From Neocallimastix lanati (nom. inval.) (lineage: Eukaryota; Neocallimastigomycota; Neocallimastigomycetes; Neocallimastigales; Neocallimastigaceae), in the NCBI GenBank assembly GCA_016946835.1, contig JACVTC010000167.1:223501-287500 (forward strand): a DNA stretch of 64,000 nucleotides, read 5' to 3'. The notes beneath the pieces were generated by a model. It saw only the letters and a program-made list of their open reading frames with translations. It did no database searches and was not told the origin of the DNA. This document shows positions 1 through 12,768 of the stretch, one piece after another. The translations under genes were made by a program, and so were the position numbers. Position 1 is the stretch's first letter. Every line of letters starts with the position of its first letter.

Positions 1-1
1 A

Positions 2-2424
2 ACAATTCATGGGTCTCCTGTAGATTTAATTAGTAAAAATATACCAATTATAGAAGTTACTTCCAAAGATGATGGCTATTATGATCATGATTCTGTTCGT
101 AAGAAAAAAAATAGATTAAGTAATTTGGAAGCGCAATTTAAAGATTTTAAAATTTCCGAAGGAACGAGTTCTATAGAAAATTTGGACTTAAGTAACTTAT
201 TAAATAATAAAAAAATTGATTTGAATTCACCTATGTTTAATATGGACAGTGTATCCATGCCTTCATTAAATAATACAAAAAAAGATTCCAGTTTAGAGAT
301 TGATATTATAAATAAGCGAGCAAAGAAAGAAAGTAATCAAGAAAAAGAAGATATATTGGGTGAAATTAATACTTTCTCAAGGTATAGCCAAATTCCAAGA
401 CCTAAAAGACTATCCTGTGGTACAATTAATACAGTTAATACCGTCAGTAGTGTGAACAGTTATAGTAATAAATTTGATGATGATATTCATTTTGAAAATA
501 ATAGCAAATGTAATTACATATTAAAATGTTTTTAATAATTTTATTTTTATTTTTTTCTTTACCTTTTTTATATATTATAATTTCGTTATAATTTATTTAA
601 AATTTATCATAGTATTTAATAGTTTTTATTGTTTAAATAATATCAAAAAATTAATTTTTTTCTTATTTAATTATAATTAACATTATTATTTTTAAGATGG
701 AAGTACTATGTCAAGTATATATTGTGCTACATCTGAAAGACTTATAGAAGGTATATGGGTTGGTGAAGATACACCAGGTATATATAAATAAATTTCTTTT
801 TATAAAAATAAATTTTATCATAAATTTTTATTTAAGATTATAAATTTAAATAAAGAAAAATAAATAATGATGATAATAATAATAAATATATATATGTATA
901 TACATATTTATTATAAATTTTCATAATAAAAATAAAGAACTTAATTTTTTAGATACACTAATATACACCTATAGACATTTTACCACTGCAGATAATATTA
1001 TGGAAAAATTATTATTAAAATATCCTTTTATATATATTAAAATAATATAAAAATTTTTTTTTTATTATTTATATATTTTCTAGATTATTATAATAATTAT
1101 TATTATTATTTTTTCTAAAAACAAAATAAAACAAAAAATAAAAAAAACAAAAACAAAAATGAATAAATATTACCTTAACCTTTTTTTTAATTCTACGTTC
1201 CAAGAAAAACTTCCAAATAATTCAGATACTTTCCAAGAAGAAGATTTCTTACTTTGGAAACCAATTATTATGATTAGAATAGCATATTATATAAAAAGAT
1301 GGTTAACACTGTCATCTGTTGATTTTAGAGTCGAATCTGTTCGAAGTAAATTAGATTCTTTCGTTAGTTCACTATCTAGTATTTCTGTTTTTGAAAATGG
1401 AGAACCTTTATATTCTTATATGCTTTATAAGGATTTATTGTCTTTACAAAAGATGTTTACTAAATACATTGATGAAGTAGTTAGTAATCAATTTATATAA
1501 AACTATATATATTAATTAATTTAAATAAGACACTTTTAAAAATAATAAAAATAATTATTTGTCAAAAAAATTTATAAAAATATTTTTGACAAATATTTAT
1601 TTTTATTTATTTTTTTTTTTTTTTTTTTTTTTTTTTTGATAAACTATCATTTTTATTTTTTATTTTTTATTTTTTATTTTTGTTTTTATATTTATTTATT
1701 TATTTATTATTTTTTTTTTGATAACCTATTATTTTTATTTTTATTTTTGTATTTTTGAACATTCTCATTTATTATTATTATTACTTATATTAATCATAAT
1801 AGTTGAAAGAAATTGATTTTTCAAAAAAATCAGATGATGCAGAAGAAAACCAAAAATTACCTGAATTTATTAATTTAGATCCAACCATGGTAGCATATAA
1901 ACTTACAGCCATGGAGTCCGAAAGATTCCAAAATATAAAACCAATAGAATTTATTCTTAACCTATGGAATACTAATGATGAATCTCCTTATATCCAACAT
2001 GAAATGAGTCATTTAAAAAAAATGGTTGAGGCATCTAATCATGTAATTTTTTTTTTTAACTTTTATATTCATTTTATTATAAATATTAAATTATTAGTAT
2101 AAAATTTTTTTTTTGCTTATTAACTTCCAACATTTATTTATTTAATTTTTTATTTATTAATATTTTTTTTTATTTTGATATAATTTTAAATAAAATAGTT
2201 AAGTTATTGGGTGATAACAGAAATTTTAACACAACCTTTATTAAAACCAAGAGTAAAAGTTTTAGAAATGTTTATAAAAATTGCACATGTAATTATAGAA
2301 TTGATAATTAATATATACATAAATATTAATTTAAAAATCAAATTAATATTAACGCCATGTTAATACCAAAATAATATTATAATTGTATTATTATTTCTAA
2401 AATTCTAAATATTATTATTAATAC

Positions 2425-2513
<89 letters not shown>

Positions 2514-3789
2514 GATTTGTAAAAAGTTAAATAATTATCAAACATTGTTCTCAATTTGCTCTGGTTTAGGTCATTCACAAATAACAAGATTAAAAATGAC
2601 TTGGGAGGTAAATTGAATATTAAATATTTTACATTATAATTTTTTTTATAATTTTAAATTGAATACTACTATGTTTAATTTTATTCTATTAATAAATAGT
2701 AACATATTTAATGAAAAATTTTTTTTTCTTTTATTTCTTTTTAATTTTTTTTTATTTTATTTCATTTAATTAAAAAGGCAATACAACCTAAATATAAAAA
2801 TAGATTTAATGATTTAGAAAAAATCACCTCTATAGCTAGAAATTATAATACCTATCGTCAAATACATGCTAATTTATCTGAAAAGGATAAAAATAGTTCT
2901 CATTATATTCCATTTATTGCCTTACTTATTAAAGATTTATATTTCTTTAATGATGGTAATCCAAAATATATAGATGAATCTAAATTAAAAAGTTTGAGGA
3001 ATGAAGAAAATAATGAAACAACTTCTGTAAATGAACATAATCCTACAAATATATCTAGTCCACCTGGCAGTAATCGAGCCTCAATTCTCGGTTCCAGCTT
3101 GAAATCCACTGAAAATGATATATCCTCATTTTTAACTAATTCTACATCGAACTACTCTTTAAATCAAGATTTTGGATTAGAATCTATAGATGAGGTTGAA
3201 TCAAACACATCTCAATTTGAAAAAGATGATGGTGGTTCCATTTTAGATGATGATGATATTTTAGATATTAAAATAATAGAAGCAAAATCTGAAGGGGAAT
3301 TACCCGTTGATTTTGGTATTAATAGCAATATAGATTGTTTAACAAATAAAGTATTATCCATTGAATCTACTACTTCCACAGTAACTATAACAACTACAAC
3401 AAATCAAATGATAAATTTCTATAAATTAAAAAAGATTATGGAACAAATTCGTAAAATTGAACATTGTCAAAGACAATCTTGCAATTATCAATTTAACAAT
3501 TTGTCAACCCCATTAGAGGAACAAGAATTACCACGAAATTATTATCATATATTAAATAATGATAAAGCATTGAATAAATATTCTTTACTTTGTGAACAAA
3601 GAGAGGGTGCCCCTGTTCGTATGGTATCGAAAGTAAGTAAAAAATATTTTAGACATTTTATGATAACTATTTTATCAATTAAAATTTAAATTATGTTTAT
3701 AAAATTTTAGAATATCATAAAATTAAACTAATATAATATATATATATATATATACTTTTTTTCTGTAGTGGGTAGAAGATAATAAATAA
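2..3789 (+). CDS. Ras guanine-nucleotide exchange factor (RasGEF_N + RasGEF), 5'-partial, 9 exons seen
   Basis: The gene encodes a CDC25-type exchange factor, which loads GTP onto Ras-like GTPases. Reading frame and splice sites give exons 2-509, 697-777, 953-1019, 1197-1479 (end could be 1476), 1803-2042, 2199-2288, 2515-2607, 2778-3632 and 3769-3789 (stop). About 745 residues are visible and the frame is open at the window's left edge, so the N-terminus is missing. The first exon is low-complexity, Ser/Asn-rich. The RasGEF_N module begins at LIYTYRHFTTADNIMEKLLL, and the catalytic domain spans exons 5-8, with the DPTMVAYKLTAMESERF helix, the exon-6 segment starting YWVITEIL, the SGLGHSQITRLK motif and the PFIALLIKDLYFF segment. 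Exon 8 continues into a Ser/Asp-rich tail. All introns are GT-AG except the third (1020-1196), which looks U12-type. The substrate GTPase cannot be told from sequence. Confidence 0.9.
1020..1196 (+). other. Putative U12-type AT-AC intron in the RasGEF gene
   Basis: The frame joins exon 3 to exon 4 only if the intron starts with ATATCCTTTT at 1020 and ends with AC at 1195-1196. There is no GT anywhere between the last coding codon of exon 3 and the first in-frame stop. The branch-site-like CCTTAAC sits at 1173-1179, about 18 nt before the 3' end. This matches the minor-spliceosome consensus (ATATCCTT at the donor, TTCCTTRAC at the branch). Splicing restores a Lys codon (AA+G) and a continuous RasGEF_N domain. 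Confidence 0.82.
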
Positions 3790-4799
3790 ATCAAAATTGA
3801 TAAATAATACTATTACTATTTTAGTGAAAATTAATTCCAATTTATATATAAATACATATATATATTTATATTTTTTTTATTTACTTTGTAATAAAGAGAA
3901 AGAAAAACAATTATTTTTTTATTACATCTTTCATATACATTAATAGAAATAATTAATCTTTGAATTTTTTTTTTTTTTTTTTTTTATAGTATCTAAAAAT
4001 TTTATTTAAAATTAATATTAATATTTTTAAATATTTATTTTTATAATAAAAATAATATTGAATTTTAAATATTCATAAAATATATCGTTTAATATTTCAT
4101 CTTATACTAATAGTAAAAAAAAAAAAAAATAATTGAAAAGCTCAAATAAAATAAAATAAAATAAAAATAAAAATAATAATAATAATAAGAGAGAAATAAT
4201 ATATTTTAGATATAATAAATTAAAAAAAAATATGATAAAAAATTTTTTTTATTAAATTATAATTAATCTAATTCCAATAAACAAAAATCAATATATCTAT
4301 AATAAAATAAATTAATAAATAAATAAATAAAACTAAAACTAAAAAAAAAAAAAAAAAAAAATACAAAATTGTGATTACGTTGTATTATTATTCATTTATT
4401 TATTTATTTATTTATTTATTAAATACAGAATTTTTTTATAATAGCTTTTATTCTTTATATTAATTATAAAAATACAAATTTTTATTCATATTATGTGTAT
4501 ATATACCAATTTTTAAATATAAAAATAATTAATTAATAAATAAATAAATAATATTTAATTCATTTAAATAATTTACATATATGAGAGCTATAATTATTAA
4601 CATAAATTGGAATAATTACTTTACAATTAGAAAAAAGAGAAAGACAATCTATACTTTAATATATATATTATATATTATAATTACATAAATAACTAGTATT
4701 ATATTTATATATGGTTTATGTTAAAATATTATTCACTATTTAATGATTAGAAAAATTATTGAGAAAAAATCAATTTTATTTTATTATTTTACTTAATTT

Positions 4800-4839
<40 letters not shown>

Positions 4840-5217
4840 GTTTTTATTATTAATATTTTTAATTTCCATATACTTTATTATTATTATTATTATTAAATTT
4901 ATATTTATTTTTTGTATGTTTTATTTTTTTTATCTTTACTTTTTTTTTTTTTTTTTTTTTTTTTGTTAAAAAAAAAGTAAAAAAAAAAGTATTCTATTTT
5001 TTAGTTTATAATAATCAGATAATTAGATATATGATATTTATGATGAATTTTTCATAGTAACATGATTGATATTTAATTTAAAATGATAATTGATGGTATT
5101 GTAAATAAGTCATAATATAATTAATATTTTATTAATTCATATTTATTATTTTATATTCCAATATTTTCATTTCTTTTTATCTTTTCTTTTAATATTTTTT
5201 TTTCTATTTTTTTTATC

Positions 5218-5264
<47 letters not shown>

Positions 5265-5374
5265 TGAATTAGATAAAAAATAATATTTATAGATAAAACG
5301 ACTATATTATGAAAAATAGTAAAAATATTTTGATTACGTTTTGATTTTATATTATTATAAGATTATTATATTTA
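3790..5374. other. Intergenic AT desert between convergent genes
   Basis: Contains A/T homopolymers (for example poly-A about 4801-4834 and poly-T at 5224-5253), (TTTA)n at 4390-4420 and short AT dinucleotide runs. I see no coding signal. It presumably holds the 3' ends of the RasGEF and RNF121 transcripts, which converge here. Confidence 0.6.
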
Positions 5375-5647
5375 TTAAATATTAGTGGTTGTTGTATCAA
5401 TTGGTTGATCTTTTGTATAAACTCTTGAAAAAACTTCAACAATAGTTATTATTAATGGCTAATATAATTAAAAGATATGATATTATAGTAAGAATAAAAT
5501 AAAATAAAATAAAATAAAATAAAATAAAATAAAAAAATAAAAAAATAATTTTTTTAATAGGTATATTATTAATCAATAAATATATTATAAGATTAACATA
5601 AATTATAAAAATATTAATACTCACTTGCCTAAAGTTTAAAATATATA

Positions 5648-5678
<31 letters not shown>

Positions 5679-7315
5679 CATGTTTAGTTAGAAGTTTGAA
5701 AGAATATTTTTTAATAAATTAATAATTAATTATTGTCATAATGTCACAATACTTACCATACTAATAAATATCTAAAGAAATCAAGAACATTTGAATACAT
5801 TATATCTATTTTATTCCACCTAAAATAATAATAATAAATATAAAAACAAAAACAAAAACAAAAATAAATAAATAATAATAGTAATAATGTATTCAATATT
5901 TCTTTTTTTGGCTTATGTATATATATATATATATATATATATACTATAAAATTACTTACGGGTTATTAGCTAAGTCATTAGTTTCTACTTTTTCCTTACT
6001 ATTTATTTGGTATTTATTTATTTATTATTATTTTAATTTAATAATTTTCTTATTGTTAATAAATAGAAATTTTTATATTATATGCATATATATATTGTAT
6101 TTATCAATTACCAATATGGACAGGTAGCCTTCTTTCCTATAATAATCCATCCTCTAATACAATATTCATGATACATGTGACCACAATCTAATTTACATGA
6201 TGGTTCTCCTTCCCTAACATGACCACCACAAATTGAACTAATAATACAGTACAAATATATTGGTTAATTATTATATTATTATATTCATATATTATTTTTA
6301 TTTAGTATTATTTAATAATATTAATTATTATTTCATCAGTATCTTTCAATTTTTTTTTTTTTCGAATAAATATTTAAGAGATTTAAATAATTACTTACCA
6401 TACATTTCCAGATAAATTTTTTGTAGGAATACCTTGTTTTTGAATATAACCAGCATTTAATGCCACTTTGTTTTTTTTTTTTTTAAAAAAAATATTAATT
6501 TGAAATATAATAACATAAAAATATAAATTTTAAATAGTACTGAAAACAATTTTAAGAATAATATATATATTATTCTTAAAATACTTACTCCTTGAGGATA
6601 ATTCATCTACAGTATCTTTATTAAGAATACCAAAATATATACCATAGAAGGCAATATAAAGACCAATTTCTAAGATTTTAGTTTGACCTGTTATAAACAT
6701 ACCAAGAAGGAAAACAATATAACCAGAAGCTCCCATAAAATAGGTAACTAATATCAAAAATCAATTAAAATTAACAAGAAAATTTCAATATATTAAATTT
6801 ATATATATATATATATTATTTTTTTGTTTAACTAATTACTTTTATGTACTATAGCAAACCAGGTATATAAAGTTCTTGGAGTTTCTGGTTTTAATGGTCT
6901 TTCTTGAGATTTTCTATACATAAAGAAACTAGCTATTCCAAATAATGTGCATATTACAACATAACGACTATTAAAATTTTATAGATTTGCATTTGAATTA
7001 AAACATATTTAAATACATGAATAAATATACATTATATAAAGAATTAATTTGTTTTTAATTTTGTTTGTGTGTATATTCTTCATATTATACTAATATTTTA
7101 TTATTATAAGATTATTTATAATATAAAGTAATAAAATTGAATTGTATAGTTACTAATTTTTTAATAAAACACCAATAACAGGTGGAACAATCCATAAACC
7201 AATTAAAGTAACGGTTTGGAATGAAGAAGGATGATACTATTAAATTTTAATTGATTTTTAGATAATTAATATATATAAATTTACAACCATTGCATTAAGT
7301 GAAGTTCGATTATAT

Positions 7316-7367
<52 letters not shown>

Positions 7368-7612
7368 TGAAAAATCAATATAATGTCCTCAATATTATAT
7401 TATAAATTGATTAAAATTGATAAATATTAAATTTTGCATTAACCTTTTTCCAAGCTAAAACTCCAAATTGAGAACAAAACAAGAATGCAAGGGTTAATAG
7501 TGCAAATAATTCATCACCTTCTTGAACTAATTAGGATAAAACAAAATTTAATAATGAAATTCATTTTAAAAAGTATTATATATAATAAATGAGATTTCAT
7601 TAATAATACAAG

Positions 7613-7645
<33 letters not shown>

Positions 7646-7970
7646 GTTATTACTACTATTATTATTATAATTTTGAAAAAAAAAATAATAAAATATTTCC
7701 ATTGAATTTGTATATGAATAATAATAATAACCTTCATTAATATCAATAACACCTGAAGTATTGTTTAATCTTTAAATACAATATATGTAAAGGATAAATA
7801 TTAAAAAATTAAAAACAATTATAATTCATATTAATATTAGATTTTATTAATTATTTTTTAATATATATTTAAATTACTTTATAATTATTTTTAAATTATT
7901 AAATAATATTATTTATTATATTTTAAATTAAATCTTACTCGGGAAATTCATTTTCTAATTCATTCATCAT
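5375..7970 (-). CDS. RNF121: RNF121/RNF175-family multispanning membrane RING E3 ubiquitin ligase, 12 exons
   Basis: The family comprises multi-pass ER/Golgi membrane ubiquitin ligases. Exons on the minus strand are 7939-7970, 7732-7769, 7444-7526, 7154-7236, 6840-6967, 6589-6747, 6399-6465, 6112-6237, 5960-5998, 5757-5819, 5625-5628 and 5375-5458. Every junction is GT-AG and the phases agree, giving 906 nt, or 301 residues (human RNF121 is a little longer). Exons 3-6 encode hydrophobic spans (LFALLTLAFLFCSQFGVLAW, TLIGLWIVPPVIGVLL, YIVFLLGMFITG, IGLYIAFYGIYFGIL). The RING occupies exons 7-9: CSICGG, then LDCGHMYHEYCIRGW, then TCPYCKEKV. The C-terminal exons carry NPW, YSNVLDFFRYLLVWQPLIIT, which is typical of the family. 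The start is ATG at 7970, directly followed by a second ATG. The 4-nt exon 11 supplies the end of the Trp codon and the Gln of WQP. Confidence 0.9.
5625..5628 (-). other. RNF121: 4-nt micro-exon of the RNF121 homolog
   Basis: The upstream exon ends ...GTA TG before GTAAGT. The four bases GCAA, flanked by a TTTAG acceptor and a GTGAGT donor, complete TGG and add CAA. The next exon begins CCA TTA ATA. The product reads WQP-LIIT, as expected for the family. Skipping the exon would shift the frame. Confidence 0.75.
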
Positions 7971-8122
7971 GAATAACTAATTTATTTTTTTTTTTCCTTT
8001 AATAAATAAATACTATAATTGAATTAAATATTTTTGTTTTTTTATAAATAGATTTAAATATTTTTATATAGTAAAAATATAATAATATATATTCTATTCT
8101 ATACTATTTCTTTTTAATTATT

Positions 8123-8165
<43 letters not shown>

Positions 8166-8614
8166 CAAATTCCTTTTCTTTTAAAAAATAAAGAGTAGCC
8201 TTTTTTATTTAATTTTTAAAATAATAAAAAAAAATTATAATAAAATATTTGAATATTTCCTTTTAAACTATTTTAAACTTTTTTTCTTCCTTATGAAAAA
8301 TTTAAAAATATTAATAATTTTAATAAATATAAAAAAATATAAATTTACTACAAAAATATTTTAATTTATTTAGTTATTTTTATTCATCCATTCATTTATT
8401 TAATTATTATTCATTATTCATTTATATAGTTAATTATTTAATTAATTGGAATAGTTTAATAAAATTGTATAATAATTATTTATATATATTAATAAAATAA
8501 AAAATAAGAATTATTTAGCAATATTCAAAATAAAAAATGAAATTCAGTAAAGGATAAATAAGAAAAACAATGAATAATATAAATAAAATCCTTTTCTATT
8601 AGTTTTTTTTTTTT

Positions 8615-8810
8615 GCCATTGTGTACCGCCCTTTAGCAAGACATGGGAGTGTTGAGGTATGCTTTCGTATAGGCGGATATTGTCTCCGTTAGATGGCATT
8701 ACTGAGTGTTCAGCATTGGTACTTTGACATGCATATTATTGCTTGGAATTTTCTAGTAAGATTTTTTCTCGAGGTGCCTCTCCAGTTCCTAACTTCTTTT
8801 AGGTTAAATC
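8615..8810. ncRNA. Candidate structured non-coding RNA (GC-richer island)
   Basis: In a region of nearly pure A/T, about 200 bases have balanced composition with no open frame. Self-complementary parts are visible on the plus strand: TACCGCC near 8625 can pair with GGCGGATA near 8675, enclosing a small hairpin around GTATGCTTTCGTATAG, and CTGAGTGTTCAG near 8703 forms a perfect 4-bp hairpin. AGATTTTTTC followed by the possible hairpin GAGGTGCCTC near 8772 resembles an Sm-site plus 3' stem arrangement, but this is weak. I could not match it to U1, U2, U4, U5, U6, the U11/U12 class, SRP, RNase P or U3. Strand is undetermined. Confidence 0.35.
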
Positions 8811-8989
8811 TAATCTTTTCATATAAAATTCAAATCTTAAATATTCTAATTAATTGCTAAAAAAAAAATAAAAAAAATAAAAATTTAATACGTTATTGAT
8901 ACATTTTAATACAAAATCAATACATTACATTCATATATAATAAGTATTAATAAATTAAAATAAATAAATAATTAATTAAAATTTTAATA

Positions 8990-9180
8990 TTTATTATTTA
9001 ATATTTAATATTTAATATTTAATATTTATTATTTATTATTTATTATTTATTATTTATTTATTATTTATTATTTATTATTTAATTATTTATTATATTTATT
9101 ATTTATTATTTATTATTTATTATTTATTATTTATTATTTATTATTTATTATTTATTATTTATTATTTATTATTTATTATA
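8990..9180. repeat. (TTTATTA)n heptanucleotide microsatellite
   Basis: About 190 bases of tandem TTTATTA and the related TTTAATA unit with occasional slippage variants. It is noncoding and probably arose by replication slippage. Confidence 0.85.
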
Positions 9181-9895
9181 TTAATATATATTGACTTTAT
9201 TATATCAATTTATAATTTATATTTTTTTCTTTTATATATTTTATTATTGTTTTTTTAAATATTTTTCATTTATATAATTTTATATAATTTATATATTTAT
9301 TTTTATTGTGACTTTTATATTTTGCTATTATATTCTTTTTTATTAAAGATAAAATTAAATTTATAAAAATAATTTATTTTTTTTTAGAAAAAAAAAAAAA
9401 AAAAAAGAAAAGAAAATTAAAAATAAATTATAAAAATTTTAATTTTATTTTAAATAATAATTTATTAAAAAAATAATTATAAAGTCATATCAAAGTTTTT
9501 AAATTAATAATAAAAGTTAAAAATAAATTATATTTATTCATTTATTGATTTACTTTAAATATTTATATATTTTATATTACACTATTTCACTTTGTTTAAA
9601 AGAAAATTAAATACATTTATTTCTTTTAGATTAATAAATAATTATACCTTGAAATATAGTCATTGAAATATAATATATATAATAAAAATAATTTTTATTA
9701 AAAAAAATTTTTTTTTTTATTTTATCTTGAGACGTATCATCCATTATAAAGAATAGAAAATATATTTTATTTTTTATTATTTATAATTATTACTACTATT
9801 ATTCTTTTTTATAGTATTATAATTATTTTCAAATATATATAAACACGTATATAATTCTTTAAAGATAAAAAAAAAAAAAAAAAAGACGAATAATT

Positions 9896-11373
9896 ATGTC
9901 AGTTTCAGAATATCCAGCACTTTATTCAGGTCAAATACGGCAATTATTACAAAAAGATGATATTGATCTAGCAACTATTACAACAAAGTTAATAAGAAAA
10001 CAATTAGAAAATGATTTTAACGTTCATTTTTCAACAAAAGAAGAAAAAAAAGCAATTAATGATTTAATTAGAAGAATATACGATGAAGTGACAGAACAAA
10101 GTGAAGAAGAAGAAAGTGAAGAAGAAGGTACAGGTAAAAATATATTTATATATTTTTTAATATTGAATTACAATATTATGATATTATATTTAAAACAATA
10201 GTTTAATGAATAATAAGAATATGATTTTACAATAATATCAATCATGTTTATATGCTTAATATTTAATCATTAATACTTATCGTACTTATTCAATATTAAT
10301 ATTCAAATATTATGCTATACCATTTAAACAATATATATATAAATATATTATAAAAATTTTGTTATAATTATTCATTCTGATATCAATATTTATAATTTAA
10401 TATATATAATGCTAAAATATTTTATATTAATAAAATTTTGATAATAAAAATTCAATAAATAGAAGAAAAATCTTATGGATTATCAGATGATGAATATGTT
10501 GATTCCATTAAAAATTCAAAATCAGATGGTATTAATCATACCAACTTAGTTTCATCAGAAGAAGAAATGAACAGTGATAGTGTTGATAGTGATGTTTATG
10601 ATGATGTAAATAAAGCAGTTAAAGCAGGAGATAAAAGAAAACGTAAAACTAAAACTAAAACAAAAGCTAAAGCTAAAAAAACAAAGAGAAAACCAGGATC
10701 AGGAGGTTTAAATGCTCCACTGATATTAAGTGAAAAACTTGGAAAATTCTTAGGGGCAGAGCAAATGTCAAGAACAGAAATTGTTAAAAACTTATGGGCC
10801 TATATTAAAGAAAATGATTTACAAGATCCAGCTGACAAACGTTTTATACTAAGTGACAGTAAATTAAAGAATGTATTTGGTGTAGATAGATTTTCAGGAT
10901 TTTCAATGAATAAATTACTAAATGATCACTTAACAAAATTGGATGGAACTTCCTGTAAAAAGGAAAAAACAGAAGAAGAAGAAAAAGCTGAAAAAGAAAA
11001 GAAAGCTGCCAGAAAGAAAGCTGGTGGTAGAGGCAAAGCTTCCAAAGCTGATAAACCTAAAAAGGCAGCCCCTAATAATGGATTTAATAAGCCTATGCTA
11101 TTGAGTCCAGTACTTTCCAGTTTTCTTAATAATCAAACAGAACTACCCAGACCTCAGGTAGTGAAACAGATATGGGAATATATTAAAGAAAAAAAATTAC
11201 AAGATGAAAGTGATAAACGTTACATTCTCTGTGATGATAATCTATTTTCCATCTTTAAAACTAAGAGAGTTCATATGTTCCAAATGAATAAAATATTAGC
11301 AGAACATTTAAAATCTAAAGATGACGTTGTTGATGTAAAAGAAGAAGCAAATAACATTAAATTAGAAGATTAA
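9896..11373 (+). CDS. DEK_C + tandem SWIB domain chromatin protein (UAF30/TRI1-like)
   Basis: Two exons, 9896-10133 and 10463-11373, joined at a GT-AG phase-1 intron, give 382 residues. Residues about 5-65 form a DEK_C-type helical domain (YSGQIRQLLQKDDIDLATIT, IRKQLENDF). An acidic linker and a Lys-rich stretch (KRKRKTKTKTKAKAKKTKRK) follow, the latter a likely nuclear localisation signal. SWIB domain 1 lies at about 160-238 (LSEKLGKFLG, LWAYIKENDLQDPADKRFI), and SWIB domain 2 at about 285-363 (LSPVLSSFL, IWEYIKEKKLQDESDKRYIL). A Lys/Ala-rich linker separates them. DEK_C plus SWIB is the architecture of yeast Uaf30 (RNA polymerase I upstream activation factor) and Tri1. Two SWIB copies are more than Uaf30 carries. 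The exact role, Pol I activation or general chromatin, cannot be decided here. Confidence 0.88.
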
Positions 11374-12001
11374 ATAATTCAATATTACTTTTTTATTTTA
11401 TTCTATTATATATATATTTAAATATATATATATATATGTTATCTCTCACAAAAAAATGGAATTAACATACCATCCATAAAATAATTAAATAGATAAATAA
11501 ATAAATAATAAGATATATATATAGAGGTAAATTATTTTATATAATAAAAGCATAATAATATGAATATTTTATTTTTTATTTTTTTAAAAAATAATTTTTT
11601 TAAATAATAACTAATTATTAAATATTTTTATTAAATTCAAATTTAATAAAATATTCTAATTATTAATATTAAATTAGAATAATAATCATAATGACCCCTA
11701 TTAAGATGATAAAATATACAATAAAGAAAAAAAAAATGCATAAAACAAAAACAAATAAAAATAAAAATAAAAAAGAAAGTAGTTAGTCAAAATTAAGAAA
11801 ATATAAACCAAAAAATTTATATATATATATATTTATTTATATGTATTTTATATCCGTTATTTATTCATAATAATTATAATAATTGCAAATATATATATGA
11901 TATATATATATATTATTTTTTTCTTTTTTTTTCTAATTGAATTCCATATATATATTACTAAATAATAATAATAATAATAAATCAATATATCCTTTTTTTT
12001 T

Positions 12002-12032
<31 letters not shown>

Positions 12033-12643
12033 TATTTTATTTTACTTATAAAATTTATAATTATAATAATGATAAAAAAAAAGTTTATAAAAATTTAATT
12101 TAATGAATATTATAAATAAAAAAAACTAATAATAATAATAAACAATATATATATATTTATTTTATTTAATATTCCACTTTTTATTTTTTATTTTCATACA
12201 AATCCTTTTTTTTTCTTTTATATATATATATATATTTATGTATGAATATGTATTTTTGATTTTGATTTGAATTTAAATACAAGTTTTATAATTATTCATT
12301 AATAAAGTAAAAAATAAAAATAAATATATTTATATTTATATAAATAAAATCTATATAGCTTATAACTTTGTTTTTTTTTGTCTGTCTGTTTGTTTGCTTG
12401 ATAAAATATATTATTTTTAAAATATCAAACTCTGTAAATTTTCATAGAAAAACTTTTCCTTTTAAATTGTCAATTGTTTATTCTTATTGATGTGTAGTCA
12501 GTTAAAGTATTTAAGAATAAATGATATTCTTCGTTTATTTAAAGAACAGTTAAAATAATTCAAATATTCAAATAAGAATTTTAGAACTAAAAAGTAATAA
12601 TTTAATAGCTATAGAAGAGATTTTGACTTTTGTAATATAAAAA

Positions 12644-12685
<42 letters not shown>

Positions 12686-12712
12686 CATTATTATTATTAT
12701 TAGTAGTAATAT

Positions 12713-12768
<56 letters not shown>

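Larger units (their letters stand above)
7971..9895. other. Divergent intergenic region between RNF121 and the SWIB gene
   Basis: This is the shared upstream region of two diverging genes. It holds a 45-bp poly-T (8121-8165), the GC-richer island at 8615-8810 and a long TTTATTA-type array. I see no protein-coding exon. The last 60 bases before the SWIB start are A-rich. Confidence 0.6.

Noticed and set aside
2405-2587. Minus-strand ORF with about 30 consecutive Asn codons
   Set aside because: It is the reverse reading of an (ATT)n array in a RasGEF intron plus part of exon 7 on the plus strand.
7514-7702. Minus-strand poly-Asn ORF
   Set aside because: Lies in the intron between RNF121 exons 2 and 3. 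The Asn run comes from (ATT)n.
8615-8810. U4atac, U6atac, U11 or U12 snRNA
   Set aside because: Considered because of the U12-type intron nearby, but none of the conserved boxes of these RNAs could be placed on either strand.
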